Assembly (NCBI GenBank): GCA_016125495.1 | Contig: WGLQ01000007.1 | Span: 62,001 to 126,000 of the forward strand | DNA: 64,000 bases | Reading direction: 5' to 3' | Origin: Hyphomicrobiales bacterium | GTDB lineage: Bacteria; Pseudomonadota; Alphaproteobacteria; Rhizobiales; RI-29 | Shown here: positions 27,166 to 39,600 of the stretch, piece after piece | Numbering within the stretch: position 1 is the first letter of the stretch | Layout: every line of letters begins with the position of its first letter | Position numbers and translations under genes: made by a program | The notes under the pieces: generated by a model | Databases searched by the model: none | Told to the model about the DNA's origin: nothing | The model's input: only the letters and a program-made list of their open reading frames with translations

Positions 27166-27213
27166 CCGACCTCTCTCGAGCCGGGTTTAGTCGGGCGAGC
27201 ACGGGAGGACATC

Positions 27214-27642
27214 ATGACCGCCTACGACGACGCCAACATCTTCGCGCGCATCCTCAGGGGTGAGCTGCCTTGCCACAAGGTGTTCGAGGACGCCGACACG
27301 CTCGCCTTCATGGACATCATGCCGCGCGCCGACGGCCACACCCTCGTCATTCCCAAGACTCCGGCCCGCAACGTGCTGGACGCCAGCCCCGCCCAGCTCG
27401 CCGCCGTCATGCGCTCGGTTCAGACCGTCGGGCGGGCCGCCATGCGCGCTTTTGCGGCAGAAGGCCTCACCATCCAGCAGTTCAACGAGGAGGCGGGTGG
27501 CCAGATCGTCTTTCACCTCCACGTTCACATCCTGCCGCGCCACACAGGTGTCTCGCTCCGCCCGCCGGGAACGATGGCCGACCAGGACGTGCTGAAGGCG
27601 CACGCGGAAAAGCTCCGCGCCGCCCTCGCGAGCATGGCGTGA
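27214..27642 (+). CDS. HIT family nucleotide-binding hydrolase
   Basis: A 142-residue histidine-triad protein, probably acting on purine nucleotide phosphoramidates or dinucleoside polyphosphates. The catalytic triad motif HLHVHILPR lies near residues 99-107, and the N-terminal FARILRGELPCHKVFEDAD and ADGHTLVIPK are typical of the HinT branch. GGGAGGACATC precedes the ATG. It is the last gene of the run that begins with ridA; a weak GAACGC/GCGTTC hairpin at 27641-27663 lies over its stop and could end transcription in both directions. Confidence 0.93.
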   Translation: MTAYDDANIFARILRGELPCHKVFEDADTLAFMDIMPRADGHTLVIPKTPARNVLDASPAQLAAVMRSVQTVGRAAMRAFAAEGLTIQQFNEEAGGQIVFHLHVHILPRHTGVSLRPPGTMADQDVLKAHAEKLRAALASMA

Positions 27643-27672
27643 ACGCGCGCCGATCGGGCGTTCGAGAGGAAG

Positions 27673-28143
27673 CTAACGCTGGCAGCGAAAGCAGACCTCG
27701 TAGCGGATCGTGCAGCGCATGGAGCCTTGAATTCCGGAGAGATATTGCGTCGACACGTGGCTCGTCGAGACTTTGCTCTGGCGCCTCCAACCCGCCCCCA
27801 GCGAGCCGCATGCCGTACGACCGAGGGTCGTGTGCGGGTTCTGCCGCAGCACCGCCATGCCTGCCTGCCGGCATTCGTCGACCCACGCACCCGGCGACTG
27901 AACCGTCTGGATCGTCGATTTCTGGCGACAGACATCGCGCGTGAGCTTCACCGGATTGCCGCCGATCTGTGCCCGCGCATCCGGGGCGAGAACGCCGAAG
28001 GAGAGGCAGGCGACGCTCGAGGCGAAGGCGATCCGTGCCACGACTCGCAGGGGCCGATTGGCGGCGTTCCGCAGTTCACCTGCTCCGCGGACCATCGAGA
28101 GAGCTTGTGCAACCGTCTCGCGCTTGCGCCGTTCCAATGGCAT
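27673..28143 (-). CDS. Small secreted cysteine-rich protein of unknown function
   Basis: A 156-residue protein with a long charged N-terminus, then a hydrophobic stretch (RIAFASSVACLSFGVL) ending in APDARA-QIGG, a good signal-peptidase site near residue 58. The mature part of about 100 residues has six cysteines, including a C-terminal CTIRYEVCFRCQR, suggesting disulfides. No family recognised. ATG 28143 is chosen because a perfect GGAGG sits six bases upstream; longer starts at 28173 and 28287 lack one. An inner ATG at 28095 would give a more ordinary signal peptide. Confidence 0.55.
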   Translation of the reverse strand: MPLERRKRETVAQALSMVRGAGELRNAANRPLRVVARIAFASSVACLSFGVLAPDARAQIGGNPVKLTRDVCRQKSTIQTVQSPGAWVDECRQAGMAVLRQNPHTTLGRTACGSLGAGWRRQSKVSTSHVSTQYLSGIQGSMRCTIRYEVCFRCQR

Positions 28144-28361
28144 TCCATCCTCCGTGGCGATTTCAGCATTCATGTCGGACAACCCGAGCCCCCAGGTCTT
28201 CGACGACAAGGGAACGTCATCGTCGCACGTCGAATGGTGGAGCCCTCGGAACCACGCGGTTCGCGCTCCCGATACGACGTTCATCAAAAGCTACACATTT
28301 GACCGAGTATGGCAACATCGACGGCCGTCCGGCCCTCCCGCGGGCCGAGGGACATGCGCGT

Positions 28362-28733
28362 TCAGGCGCCGAGCACGATGGCGAGTGCGAGGCACGCGAG
28401 GCCAGCGAGGACGCTGACGATGATGCGTACACCGTAGGCGAGCCGGCCTGCCAGCCCGAGAAAAACCCCGACGCTGACGAGGAATGCCCCGACCCGGCTC
28501 GCGAGCGCGACCTCGGCCAGCGCACCGGAAGGAAACACCACCATGCGTGCCACGAGTCCCGCAACGAGCGCCGTCGAAACCGCCTTCACCCAGCGGAAGA
28601 TCTCGCTGTCGACGTCGATATCGCGCGCGAGCAGCGCCCCGGCCCAGCGCCAGGGCTCGGTCATCAGAACACCGGCAATGAGGATGACTGCATAGCCTGC
28701 GGCCCCCGCCGGAAGAATCGCCTCGCCGCTCAC
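28362..28733 (-). CDS. azlD: AzlD family branched-chain amino acid transport protein
   Basis: Small subunit of an AzlCD-type exporter of branched-chain or other amino acids. The 123-residue protein has four hydrophobic segments (GAAGYAVILIAGVLM near the start, WVKAVSTALVAGLVARMVV, a central AEVALASRVGAFLVSVGVF and the C-terminal VSVLAGLACLALAIV). The GTG start at 28733 shares bases with the stop of azlC (GTGA), so both subunits are made together. Confidence in the pair comes from the order azlC-azlD and their sizes. Confidence 0.85.
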   Translation of the reverse strand: MSGEAILPAGAAGYAVILIAGVLMTEPWRWAGALLARDIDVDSEIFRWVKAVSTALVAGLVARMVVFPSGALAEVALASRVGAFLVSVGVFLGLAGRLAYGVRIIVSVLAGLACLALAIVLGA

Positions 28734-29578
28734 GCGCCTGGCTCCGTGACATGCCTGCGCCGCCGCGCCGCCCGGCCGATGAGATAGGCCCCTGTCCCAC
28801 CGATGAGGCCAGTCAGCATGAGATCGAAGCCAGGCGCCAGGAGGTAGAACAACGGCCCGAGCAGGAGTCCGATGACGAGCGGCGCCGCGTCGCCGAGGTC
28901 CCTGGCCGTCGCGAGGAGCGAAACGATGAAATAGACCGGAGTGAGGAACAGCATGGCCGCCGTCACCACCGGCGGCACGACACCCGCCATCTGATGGCCG
29001 ACCAGCGTGGCCAGCATCGTCGAGAGACAGAGGGTGCCGCCGAAGCCAAGGAAGTAGGGCAGTCGCAGCCGCACGGGCAGTTCCGGCAGACGGCGCAGCG
29101 ACTCGATCCAGGCGGTGATGGCGACGAAATGCACGCCCAGGACCTCCACGATCCGCGGCAGGCCGGAGCCGCGCAAGTACGGCATCAACACCACCGTCAT
29201 CGGCAGCATCCGCACCGCCGTCAGCATCACGGCGAACGCGGCCGCCCCGAGTGCGGCATCGTGGGCGAGCTGGTCGACGAGCGCCACCTGACCGGGCAAC
29301 TGGAAAATCGCCGCTGTCATGAACAGCGCTTGCCCTGCGCTGATGCCGAGGTCGTGGGTCAGCGCTCCAAAGCCGAGCATGGCGAAAAAGAGGATGATGA
29401 GCCCTGGCGTCGAAAGCGCCTCGAATGCGCCACGGGCGAAGGCCCGCCGGCGTGACGCCGCGAGCGTCCATGCGGGCAGCCCCCGTTCTGCCCCCTTGTC
29501 GCCGTCCACGATCCGCCGTGCTCCATCGACCTGGCGGTCTCGCCCATCACCCGTGAACCGCCACCGTACACCCGACAT
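28730..29578 (-). CDS. azlC: AzlC family branched-chain amino acid exporter subunit
   Basis: Large subunit of an AzlCD exporter in the inner membrane. Family stretches include the N-terminal PGLIILFFAMLGFGALTHD, FMTAAIFQLPGQVALVDQL, AVRMLPMTVVLMPYLRG and the C-terminal FDLMLTGLIGGTGAYLIGR. Several membrane spans are evident. Start is uncertain: ATG 29578 (MSGVRWRFT) is used; a GTG at 29509 would remove a charged leader of 23 residues and fits the usual length of 230-250 aa better. No regulator gene is adjacent. Confidence 0.85.
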   Translation of the reverse strand: MSGVRWRFTGDGRDRQVDGARRIVDGDKGAERGLPAWTLAASRRRAFARGAFEALSTPGLIILFFAMLGFGALTHDLGISAGQALFMTAAIFQLPGQVALVDQLAHDAALGAAAFAVMLTAVRMLPMTVVLMPYLRGSGLPRIVEVLGVHFVAITAWIESLRRLPELPVRLRLPYFLGFGGTLCLSTMLATLVGHQMAGVVPPVVTAAMLFLTPVYFIVSLLATARDLGDAAPLVIGLLLGPLFYLLAPGFDLMLTGLIGGTGAYLIGRAARRRRHVTEPGA

Positions 29579-29777
29579 GCTGCAACAGGGCGCTACCGGC
29601 AAGCCCCGATCGAGCAACCGACGCGTTTCGAGCGATCCACTTGCCGTCTTCCACCTCGGCTCCCCGATGATGCGAGGGATCCGAAGTCACATGTCGGCGG
29701 CCGTGACAGCGGCGACACGCCATCCGCACCTGTCCGAGCGATCGCCATCCGGCGCCGCCCGGTCCCCGCGCCCAGAG

Positions 29778-32300
<2,523 letters not shown>

Positions 32301-32309
32301 GGCCCTATC

Positions 32310-32636
32310 TCACTCCTTTTCCATCGTGCACTGCAGAGGATGCTGGTTCTGCCGTGCGAAGTCCATCACTTGCGCGACCTTGGTTTCCGCCACCTCGAAT
32401 GTGTAGACCCCGCAGATGCCGACGCCCTTCTGGTGGACATGCATCATGATGCGGTAAGCCTCGTCGTGAGCTTTGTGGAAGAAGCGTTCGAGCACGTAGA
32501 CCACGAACTCCATGGGTGTGTAGTCGTCGTTGAGCAGCAGCACCTTGTAGCGGCTCGGCCGCTGCGTCTTCGGCCGCGTCTTGGTGACGATCCCGGTCTG
32601 GCCGTCGCGATCGCCGTCACGGTTTCCGGTCATCAT
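32310..32636 (-). CDS. clpS: ClpS adaptor protein
   Basis: Adaptor that binds N-terminal destabilising residues and delivers substrates to ClpA. The 108-residue protein has a charged, flexible N-terminus of about 25 residues, then the core [20 protein letters not shown], the substrate-binding [18 protein letters not shown] and [15 protein letters not shown] 32636 (MMTGNRDGD) is preferred; a GTG at 32651 would add five residues. Located directly upstream of clpA. The 235 bases before it hold no gene; a TTGCAC box around 32840 could be part of the promoter. Confidence 0.96.
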   Translation of the reverse strand: MMTGNRDGDRDGQTGIVTKTRPKTQRPSRYKVLLLNDDYTPMEFVVYVLERFFHKAHDEAYRIMMHVHQKGVGICGVYTFEVAETKVAQVMDFARQNQHPLQCTMEKE

Positions 32637-32871
32637 CCACACGTCTGGCACCTTCTACTGGCCCACACCCTGCCACGCTTGGCCACTGCGCGGCCGGCCG
32701 ACCTGGTCGTCCATCGAGCCACGTCCGGCTCTGCCCCCGCCCCAGCACCCTCCGCGCCCGCCACCGACGCGCGAAAGGGCGACCCCGTGCAACGGATCGC
32801 CCTAAACATTGGCAGTCGCATGTCCGAGTGCAACCGTCTCACGGTCCCGACCGACCCGAACGCGCAATTTT

Positions 32872-33207
32872 TCACGACACCCCGTGCAACCCATGCACCA
32901 ACCGTTCATAGGGGCGCAGGCTGTCCCGCGTCATTTCAGCATAGATGTTGCCGATGCGCGAGGCCTCACCCATGTAGTCCTCGTAGAGGAACCGGGCGTG
33001 CTCCGACTGGATCTCGAGGGCCTGCACGACCGACCCGGCCGTGACCATGCGCTCCAGCATCTGTGTGTTTTGCGCGATCGTCCGGCGTACGAAATCCACC
33101 ATGACCAGCCCGATGGCATTCATTCCCTTGTTCAGTTCGGCATAGCCCCGCATCGTCGCTTCGACGTTCTGCTGGCTGAGCTGCCTGAACCCTTCGATCG
33201 TGTTCAT
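32872..33207 (-). CDS. Phasin family protein
   Basis: A 111-residue helical protein of the phasin_2 type that coats polyhydroxyalkanoate granules or serves as a related chaperone-like protein. It is helical throughout, with Met/Gln-rich amphipathic stretches (GFRQLSQQNVEATMRGYAEL; QALEIQSEHARFLYEDYM). A strong promoter (33268-33296) lies about 60 bases upstream of ATG 33207, suggesting high expression, as usual for granule proteins. No phaC or phaR gene is in the window, so granule binding is inferred from family likeness. Confidence 0.8.
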   Translation of the reverse strand: MNTIEGFRQLSQQNVEATMRGYAELNKGMNAIGLVMVDFVRRTIAQNTQMLERMVTAGSVVQALEIQSEHARFLYEDYMGEASRIGNIYAEMTRDSLRPYERLVHGLHGVS

Positions 33208-33267
33208 CGAATTCTCCGTGCTCGCCCGTCGACGACCCCCGTCGACCATTTGATGCTGCATCGCAAA

Positions 33268-33296
33268 ATTTTAGGTGCGGCGCAGCGAGCCGTCAA
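33268..33296 (-). promoter_or_regulatory. Predicted strong sigma-70 promoter of the phasin gene
   Basis: On the minus strand TTGACG (33296-33291) is followed by a 17-base spacer and TAAAAT (33273-33268). This is the best -35/-10 pair I found in the window. The start of transcription would be near 33261, giving a 5' leader of about 54 bases before ATG 33207. Confidence 0.7.
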
Positions 33297-33491
33297 CCGA
33301 CCGCTCCTCTCGAATGCGGTCCGTCCCCCACCCGATTAACCGGATGCTTACCAAAGGAATCATATAGTGGAAGGTAAACATCGCCGCTGCTCGGCTCCCT
33401 CAAATCGCCCAATTGGGATGATGCTTGGAGCCACGAAGGCGGCAAGAAGAATGCGGTCGCCACCGAATGGGCGATCGTACGGGAGTGCGGC

Positions 33492-34991
33492 GTGTACGAG
33501 CACGAAACATTGCGCGAGCGCGGCCACGCGCAGCGGTTGGCACCCGGCGTCAGGGCATGGCTGGGCACGTCGGCATTGCGGTTCGCCGCCTTGTGTGTGC
33601 TCACGCTGGTTACACTGATTGCCTTGTCCCCATCCGTTCGCGCCGAATCGAAATACGCGGCAGTGATCGTCGACGCCAATTCCGGCGATGTCCTCTACGA
33701 CGCCAACGGTGACGCGACACGCTTTCCCGCCTCCCTCACCAAGATCATGACGATCTACATCGTCTTCGAGATGATCGAGGCGGGCCGCCTCTCGCTCGAC
33801 GCAGATCTTCTCATCACCGAGACCGCCGCCCGCCAGCAACCCACGAAGCTCGGGCTGCCGGCCGGCGCACGCATCAAGGTCCGGGATGCCATTTCCGCCC
33901 TCGTCACGCGCTCGGCGAACGACATCGCCGTCGCGCTGGCCGAGAACATCGCCGGCACGGAGGAGAAGTTCGCGCGCTACATGACGTGGAAGGCCCAGCA
34001 GATCGGCATGACGGGCACAGTATTCCGTAACGCCTCCGGACTGCCGGACAGCCGCCAAGTCACCACCGCCCGCGACATGGCGACGCTCGGCCTCGCGGTG
34101 ATGGACGATTATCCGCAGCACTACCACTTCTTCAGCCAGCGCACATTCACCTACAAAGGACGCTCGCACCGCAACCACAACGGCCTGCTGCACAGCTATT
34201 CCGGCACCGATGGCATCAAGACCGGCTACATCCGGGCCTCGGGCTTCAATCTCGTCGCCTCGGTCCGGCGTGGGCCGAAGCGGCTCGTTGGTGTCGTCAT
34301 GGGCGGCGCGAGCGCCGGGCGACGCAACCAGACGATGCGCACGCTCATGAACAAGGCTTTCGAGCGCGCCTCGACGAGGCCGACCCGGCTGCGCCAGCGG
34401 GTTCCGACGCCCTATCTGGTGCATTCCCCGCCGCAGGCCGGCTCATCGCGCCTCGCCTCGGAGTCCGGCGAGCGGCCTTCTCCTGCACCCATGACGATCG
34501 CCTCGCTGGCACTGGCCGCGACCCGGTCGCCGGCCCCCTCTCCCGCGACGCCCGTCGCGCTCACGAGCCGCGTCGCAGCCCCACCAATTCCCTCACCCGC
34601 CGCGAACGTCCTACCTGTCGTTGCGAGTCTGCGGGCACCCTCTCCCCGTGCCGCCGCGCCGGCGCAACCCGCGCCTTCGCCTTCCGAGGCTCGCGCTGGC
34701 ACCGCTCCGGCTGCGCCCGCGAACACCGGCCCCACGGTGAGCGGCGGCGGCTTTCACGTCCAGGTCGGCGCCTACACGACCGAGGCCGAGGCCCTGCGCC
34801 GGCTGGCAAATGTTCGCGGCACCGCCAGCTCGCTGCTCGATCGTCGTGACGACCTGACGATGCGGTTCGAGAAGGGGGGGCGCGCCTACTATCGTGCCCG
34901 CTTTGCTGGATTCTCCCAACCTGAGGCACAGTCGACCTGCGCCGCGCTCAAGGCGCGCTCCGTCGAGTGTGTCGTCATGACGGGGCAGTGA
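33492..34991 (+). CDS. D-alanyl-D-alanine carboxypeptidase (PBP5/6 type) with SPOR domain
   Basis: Trims the terminal D-Ala from peptidoglycan stem peptides in the periplasm. The 499-residue protein has a membrane or signal segment (residues 28-50), then the penicillin-binding core with Ser81-x-x-Lys84 (FPASLTKIM), SAND near residue 141 and KTG near 244. The usual PBP5 C-terminal beta domain and amphipathic anchor are replaced by a Pro/Ala/Ser-rich linker (about 310-415) and a SPOR domain (about 418-499), which binds denuded glycan at the septum. GTG 33492 is preceded by GGGAG. CtrA-like half-site TTAACC lies upstream at 33336. Confidence 0.93.
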   Translation: MYEHETLRERGHAQRLAPGVRAWLGTSALRFAALCVLTLVTLIALSPSVRAESKYAAVIVDANSGDVLYDANGDATRFPASLTKIMTIYIVFEMIEAGRLSLDADLLITETAARQQPTKLGLPAGARIKVRDAISALVTRSANDIAVALAENIAGTEEKFARYMTWKAQQIGMTGTVFRNASGLPDSRQVTTARDMATLGLAVMDDYPQHYHFFSQRTFTYKGRSHRNHNGLLHSYSGTDGIKTGYIRASGFNLVASVRRGPKRLVGVVMGGASAGRRNQTMRTLMNKAFERASTRPTRLRQRVPTPYLVHSPPQAGSSRLASESGERPSPAPMTIASLALAATRSPAPSPATPVALTSRVAAPPIPSPAANVLPVVASLRAPSPRAAAPAQPAPSPSEARAGTAPAAPANTGPTVSGGGFHVQVGAYTTEAEALRRLANVRGTASSLLDRRDDLTMRFEKGGRAYYRARFAGFSQPEAQSTCAALKARSVECVVMTGQ

Positions 34992-35013
34992 GCGACGACC
35001 GCGACGTTCTGCC

Positions 35014-35742
35014 TCAGCCCCCGGCCCGCGCCACGAGCATGTCCTTGGCAGCGTTGATCCGGCTCGCCAGGTAGTTCGATCCGCCGTGGTCGGGGTGCAC
35101 CGCCTTCATCAACTTGCGATGGGCCGACCGGATCTCATCGATGGAGGCTCCCGGCTGGAGACCGAGGATCATCCAGGCCTCTGCCTCCGTCATTCCGGTT
35201 GCAGGTCTCGGCGCCGCGCCTCCAGCCGAACCCTTGCCCGAACCCGAGGCACCATCCCCCGCCTCGCCCTGGCCGCCCGTGCGCCATCCCGGCCGCATCC
35301 GATCGAGAAAGACCTCGACGAGCTGCAGCGACTCGCCATCCCCGTCCAGCTCGGCAATCAACTCGGCCATCTCGACCTCATCGAGCGTGCCGAGCCAACG
35401 CCCGGCGTGCTGACCCTGCAGGATTGCGCCATCGAGTTCCCCGCTCTCGTGATCGAGTTCCATGGCGAGCCAAGCGGTGCGAACCTGTGAACGGCCCCCG
35501 GGGCTCGGCGTTGCCCGCGCCCGCGCGCGGTTCTGCGCCAGGATCATCAGCGCCACGCCGGCCAGCGGCAGTGACAGCATGAAGCGGCCGGTGAGTGCGA
35601 ACGCGGCCGCCAGCGCGAGCAGCGTATAGGCCGCGAGCGAGCGCAGCCCGCGCGCCAGACTGGCCGGATTTGCCGCGGCAAAGGCCCTCGCCCCGAGAAC
35701 GAGGAGAACGAGCAGCACGACGCCAGCGAGGAAGTATCCCAT
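35014..35742 (-). CDS. Membrane-anchored J-domain protein
   Basis: A 242-residue protein with an N-terminal membrane region (two helices, about residues 4-22 and 36-70) and a C-terminal J domain (about 185-242) with the DnaK-activating motif HPDHGG near residue 219. The middle (about 90-150) is acidic and has LAMELDHESGELDGAI, as in other alphaproteobacterial membrane J proteins related to Pam18/Tim14; a Gly/Ser-rich linker precedes the J domain. It should stimulate DnaK at the inner membrane. The VWA-like gene ends eight bases upstream on the same strand, so they form a two-gene operon. Confidence 0.88.
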   Translation of the reverse strand: MGYFLAGVVLLVLLVLGARAFAAANPASLARGLRSLAAYTLLALAAAFALTGRFMLSLPLAGVALMILAQNRARARATPSPGGRSQVRTAWLAMELDHESGELDGAILQGQHAGRWLGTLDEVEMAELIAELDGDGESLQLVEVFLDRMRPGWRTGGQGEAGDGASGSGKGSAGGAAPRPATGMTEAEAWMILGLQPGASIDEIRSAHRKLMKAVHPDHGGSNYLASRINAAKDMLVARAGG

Positions 35743-35750
35743 CGATCCGC

Positions 35751-36500
35751 CTATTCGAGCTGCTCGAGCAGCAACCGAGCCCCACCACCGGAGGTGCCAC
35801 GCGCGTATTCGATGAGCGCGCTCCGCCCGCCGGCCGCATAGACCGCGACAGCCGTCAGGAGCTTCCTCAGTTGCTCGCCGGAGCCCTGGTCGAAACGACA
35901 GTGGGCCCCCTTGGTCAGGCGCGCGATCTCGGCAAACGCGGTCGAGGCCGCCGGGTCCATGCCCTCCTGAAAGAGGAACACCGGAAGCCCGCGCACGCCG
36001 AGCTGGCCGGCGAGATCGGCGAGTTCGTCGACCGGCTCTTCCATGCAGTCGCCGACGTAGACGAGGGCGTGCACGCGGCGGCCGTCCGTCTCGCGCCTGG
36101 CATGCACCAGAACCTTACCGATTTGCGTCATCCCGCCCCGGCAACCGACCGTCGTCATCAGACGGGCCAACTCCTCCGGCCGGCCGACCCACCGCGATGC
36201 CCGACACTCGCCGAACCCTCGAAAGTAGACCAGCTGGACGTCGAGCCCGCCGATGGCCTCCACGGTGCGGAACATCTCGGCTTGCATCGCGAGCGCGATA
36301 TCCCACGTCGGCTGCCGGCTCATGGTCGCGTCCATGGCGAAGATGAGACGCCCGCGCTCGCCGGTGTGCCCGACCTTCGCCTCTCCGAGCGCCTTCACCT
36401 TCTCGATGAAGCTTGCGACTTCGCCATCTCGCGCGGCGCCGGCCGCCGGTGCTCGTCCGTCGGGGCGCCGTGCCGGTGTCTTGCGATCATCGCTGCTCAT
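35751..36500 (-). CDS. VWA-fold protein, function unknown
   Basis: A 249-residue protein with a von Willebrand A-like domain (about residues 48-230). The metal-site motif is FAMDATMSRQPTW, where Asp57, Thr59 and Ser61 take the place of DxSxS. Other conserved-looking parts are YFRGFGECRAS, CRGGMTQIG and LVYVGDCMEEPVDELADLA. No signal peptide, so probably cytosolic. The N-terminal 30 residues are charged and disordered. It sits eight bases before the J-domain gene; a joint chaperone-linked role is inference. ATG 36500 gives the shorter, better start; 36545 is possible. Confidence 0.75.
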   Translation of the reverse strand: MSSDDRKTPARRPDGRAPAAGAARDGEVASFIEKVKALGEAKVGHTGERGRLIFAMDATMSRQPTWDIALAMQAEMFRTVEAIGGLDVQLVYFRGFGECRASRWVGRPEELARLMTTVGCRGGMTQIGKVLVHARRETDGRRVHALVYVGDCMEEPVDELADLAGQLGVRGLPVFLFQEGMDPAASTAFAEIARLTKGAHCRFDQGSGEQLRKLLTAVAVYAAGGRSALIEYARGTSGGGARLLLEQLE

Positions 36501-36676
36501 GATGGCGTGGTCATTCCTCCTCTTGCGGCGCCCTATGCCCGTCACGTCGACCGGCCGGCCATCGCGGGCATCGGCGCGCTTGGGCTCGCGGCCACCCTTA
36601 CGAGCGCCCGGCCCACGGCGATCAAGTGGCCAATGCCCAAGCCGAACTCAAGCCCCAATCGCCCTCGCGGACAACC

Positions 36677-39600
36677 TCACCGACCGCGCGGCTCGCCGCT
36701 CGCCAGCGACAGGAGTTCCGTGTTGCCGCCCCGCGCCGTCAGATCGCTCGAGATCACCCTCTCGGTCGCGAACCGGTGGAGGTAGTGTGGCCCTCCTGCC
36801 TTGGGGCCGGTGCCGGACAGCCCCTCGCCACCGAACGGCTGGGCACCGACCACGGCACCGATCTGGTTGCGGTTGCAATAGAGGTTTCCGACTCTTACGC
36901 GCTCGGCGATGAAAGCGATCGTCGCCTCGATGCGGCTGTGCACACCGAGCGTCAGACCATAACCGGTCGCGTTGATCGCCTCGCAAACCTTGTCGAGGTG
37001 ACTGCGCTCGTAACGCACGACGTGCAGCACCGGCCCGAAGACCTCGCGGTCGAGTTCGCCGATCCCGCCGATCTCGTAGATCGAGGGAGCCACGAAGGTG
37101 CCGTGCTCGCATTCGGCCGGCAACTTGGCCTCGAAGATCGTCCGGGCCTTGCGCCGCATCGCGAGGCGGTGGGCATCGAGCATCTCCTGGGCCGCCTTGT
37201 CGATGACCGGTCCGATGTCCGTGGAATAATCGAGCGGATCGCCGATCCGCAGCTCCCGGCTCGCGCCCTCCAGCATGGTCAGCATCTTGTCGGCGACATC
37301 CGTCTGCAACATCAAGACCCGCAGCGCGCTGCAGCGTTGCCCCGCGCTGTCGAAGGCGGACGCGACGGCATCGCGCACCACCTGTTCCGGCAATGCCGAG
37401 GAATCGACGATCATGGCATTGATGCCGCCCGTCTCTGCGATGAGCGGAACGATCGGTCCACCCCTGCCGGCGAGTGCGCGGTTGATGCGCTCGGCCGTGG
37501 CGTTGGAGCCGGTGAATGCGACCCCGTCGACGCGGCGATCCTGCACGAGGCCGGCACCCACCGTTCCATCACCCGTGAGCAGTTGTATGACCCCCGACGG
37601 CACCCCCGCCTCGAGCATCAGCTTGACCGCCTCGAAGGCGATCACCGGGGTCTGCTCGGCGGGCTTGGCCACCACCGCATTGCCGGCCGCGAGCGCGCCC
37701 GCGATCTGGCCGGTGAAGATGGCGATCGGAAAGTTCCAGGGCGAGATGCAGGCAAAGACGCCGCGCCCGTGCAGCGAGAGCGTGTTCGCCTCTCCCGTCG
37801 GCCCCGGCAAGCGCACGGCATCCTCGAAGGTCGTGCGCGCCAAATGCACGTAATAGCGCAGGAAATCGATCGCCTCTCGAAGGTCGGCGAGGGCATTGCC
37901 GATCGTCTTGCCCGCTTCGCGTACGATGATCGCCATGAGCCGCGCGCGGTCTCGCTCGAAGAGGTCGGCGACCCGATCGAGGATGGCCGCCCGTTCCGCG
38001 CCGCCCCGCCGATCCCACTGGACCGCCGCCGCCCGCGCCAACGTCAACGCCTTGTCGATGCTCTCCGGCGAGGCGCTCGCGACGGTTGCGAGCATGAGCC
38101 GGCGATCGTGCGGCGCGCGCACCTCCCCAACCTCGCCCGCCAACACCGCCTCGCCCCCGACGATCGACCCGACGGCGCGCGGCTTTGCCAACTCGGCCCG
38201 CATGTCGGTGAGCAGCGGCTCACGCACCGAGCGCTCCCAGAGCGCGAGGCCCTGGCTGTTCCGCCGCACCGGTTCGAAGATCTCGGACGGCTTTGGAATG
38301 CGCGGGTTGCGCTTCGGCTCGAACCCCTCGACCTGCTCGACCGGGTCGGCGATGATTTCCGCTATCGGCAGCTCATCGTCCGCGAGGCGGTTGACGAACG
38401 AGGAATTGGCACCGTTCTCGAGCAGTCGCCGAACGAGGTAGGCAAGCAGGTCCTCGTGACCACCAACCGGCGCATAGACCCGGCACGGCCGCCCGAGCCC
38501 GTCCTTGTCCACGACCTCCTTGTAGAGCCCCTCACCCATCCCGTGCAGCCTCTGGAATTCGAACGGGGCGCCGTCCGCGATGGTCTCGACGGCGGCGATG
38601 GTGTGGGCGTTGTGTGTCGCGAACTGCGGATAGAACGCCTCGCGCTCGGCCAGCAGGTAACGGGCGGCCGCGAGGTACGAAACGTCCGTGTTGGCCTTGC
38701 GCGTGAAGACCGGATAGTCCGCCAGCCCCTGCTCCTGCGCGATTTTGATCTCGCTGTCCCAATAGGCGCCTTTGACCAGCCTCACTGGCAGCCGCGTGCC
38801 GCGCTCGCGCGCCAATTCACGCAGCCAGCGCAGCGTCGGCAGCGCCCGCTTGCCGTAGGCCTGCACCACCATGCCGAGCCCGCTCCAGCCCGCGAGGTCC
38901 TTGTGCGCCAGCGCCTCGGCATAGACGCCGAGTGTCAGCACCAGGCGATCCGCCTCCTCGGCGTCGATGTTGAGCGTCAGCCCCTGTTCGCGGGCGAGAC
39001 GGCCCAATTCGACGAGCCGAGGGGTCAGCTCGCGCGAGACGCGATCGGCCTTCGAGACCTCGAACCGCGGGTGGATCGCCGAGAGCTTCACCGACAGACC
39101 CGGCCGCGCGATCAGCGTCTCGAACCGGTCGTCGGTAAGGCGACCGGCATGGCGCCCGACCTCGGCGATCGCCGCGACGTAGCGTTGCTGATAGCGTTCG
39201 GCGTCCTCGGCCGTACGCGCCGCCTCGCCGAGCATGTCGTAGGAATAGCGAAAGCCGCGCTTTTCGGAGTCGCGGCCCCGCTTCAACGCCTCCTTGATGG
39301 TCCGCCCGAGCACGAACTGGTCGCCGAGGATGCGCATGGCGTGGCGCATCGCCTGCCGGATCACGGGCTCGCCGGTCTGCCCGATCATGCGCTTGACCGC
39401 CTTGGCGGCCGAACCGCCGTCGGAATCCTTGAGGCCGATCACCCTGCCCGTCAGCATGAGCCCCCAGGTCGAGGCGTTGACGAAGAGCGAGTCCGACTGC
39501 CCGAGATGACGCTCCCAGTTGCCGCCCGCGATCTTGTCGTCGATGAGATCGTCGGCGGTGGCCGCGTCCGGCACCCTCAACAGTGCCTCGGCAAGGCACA

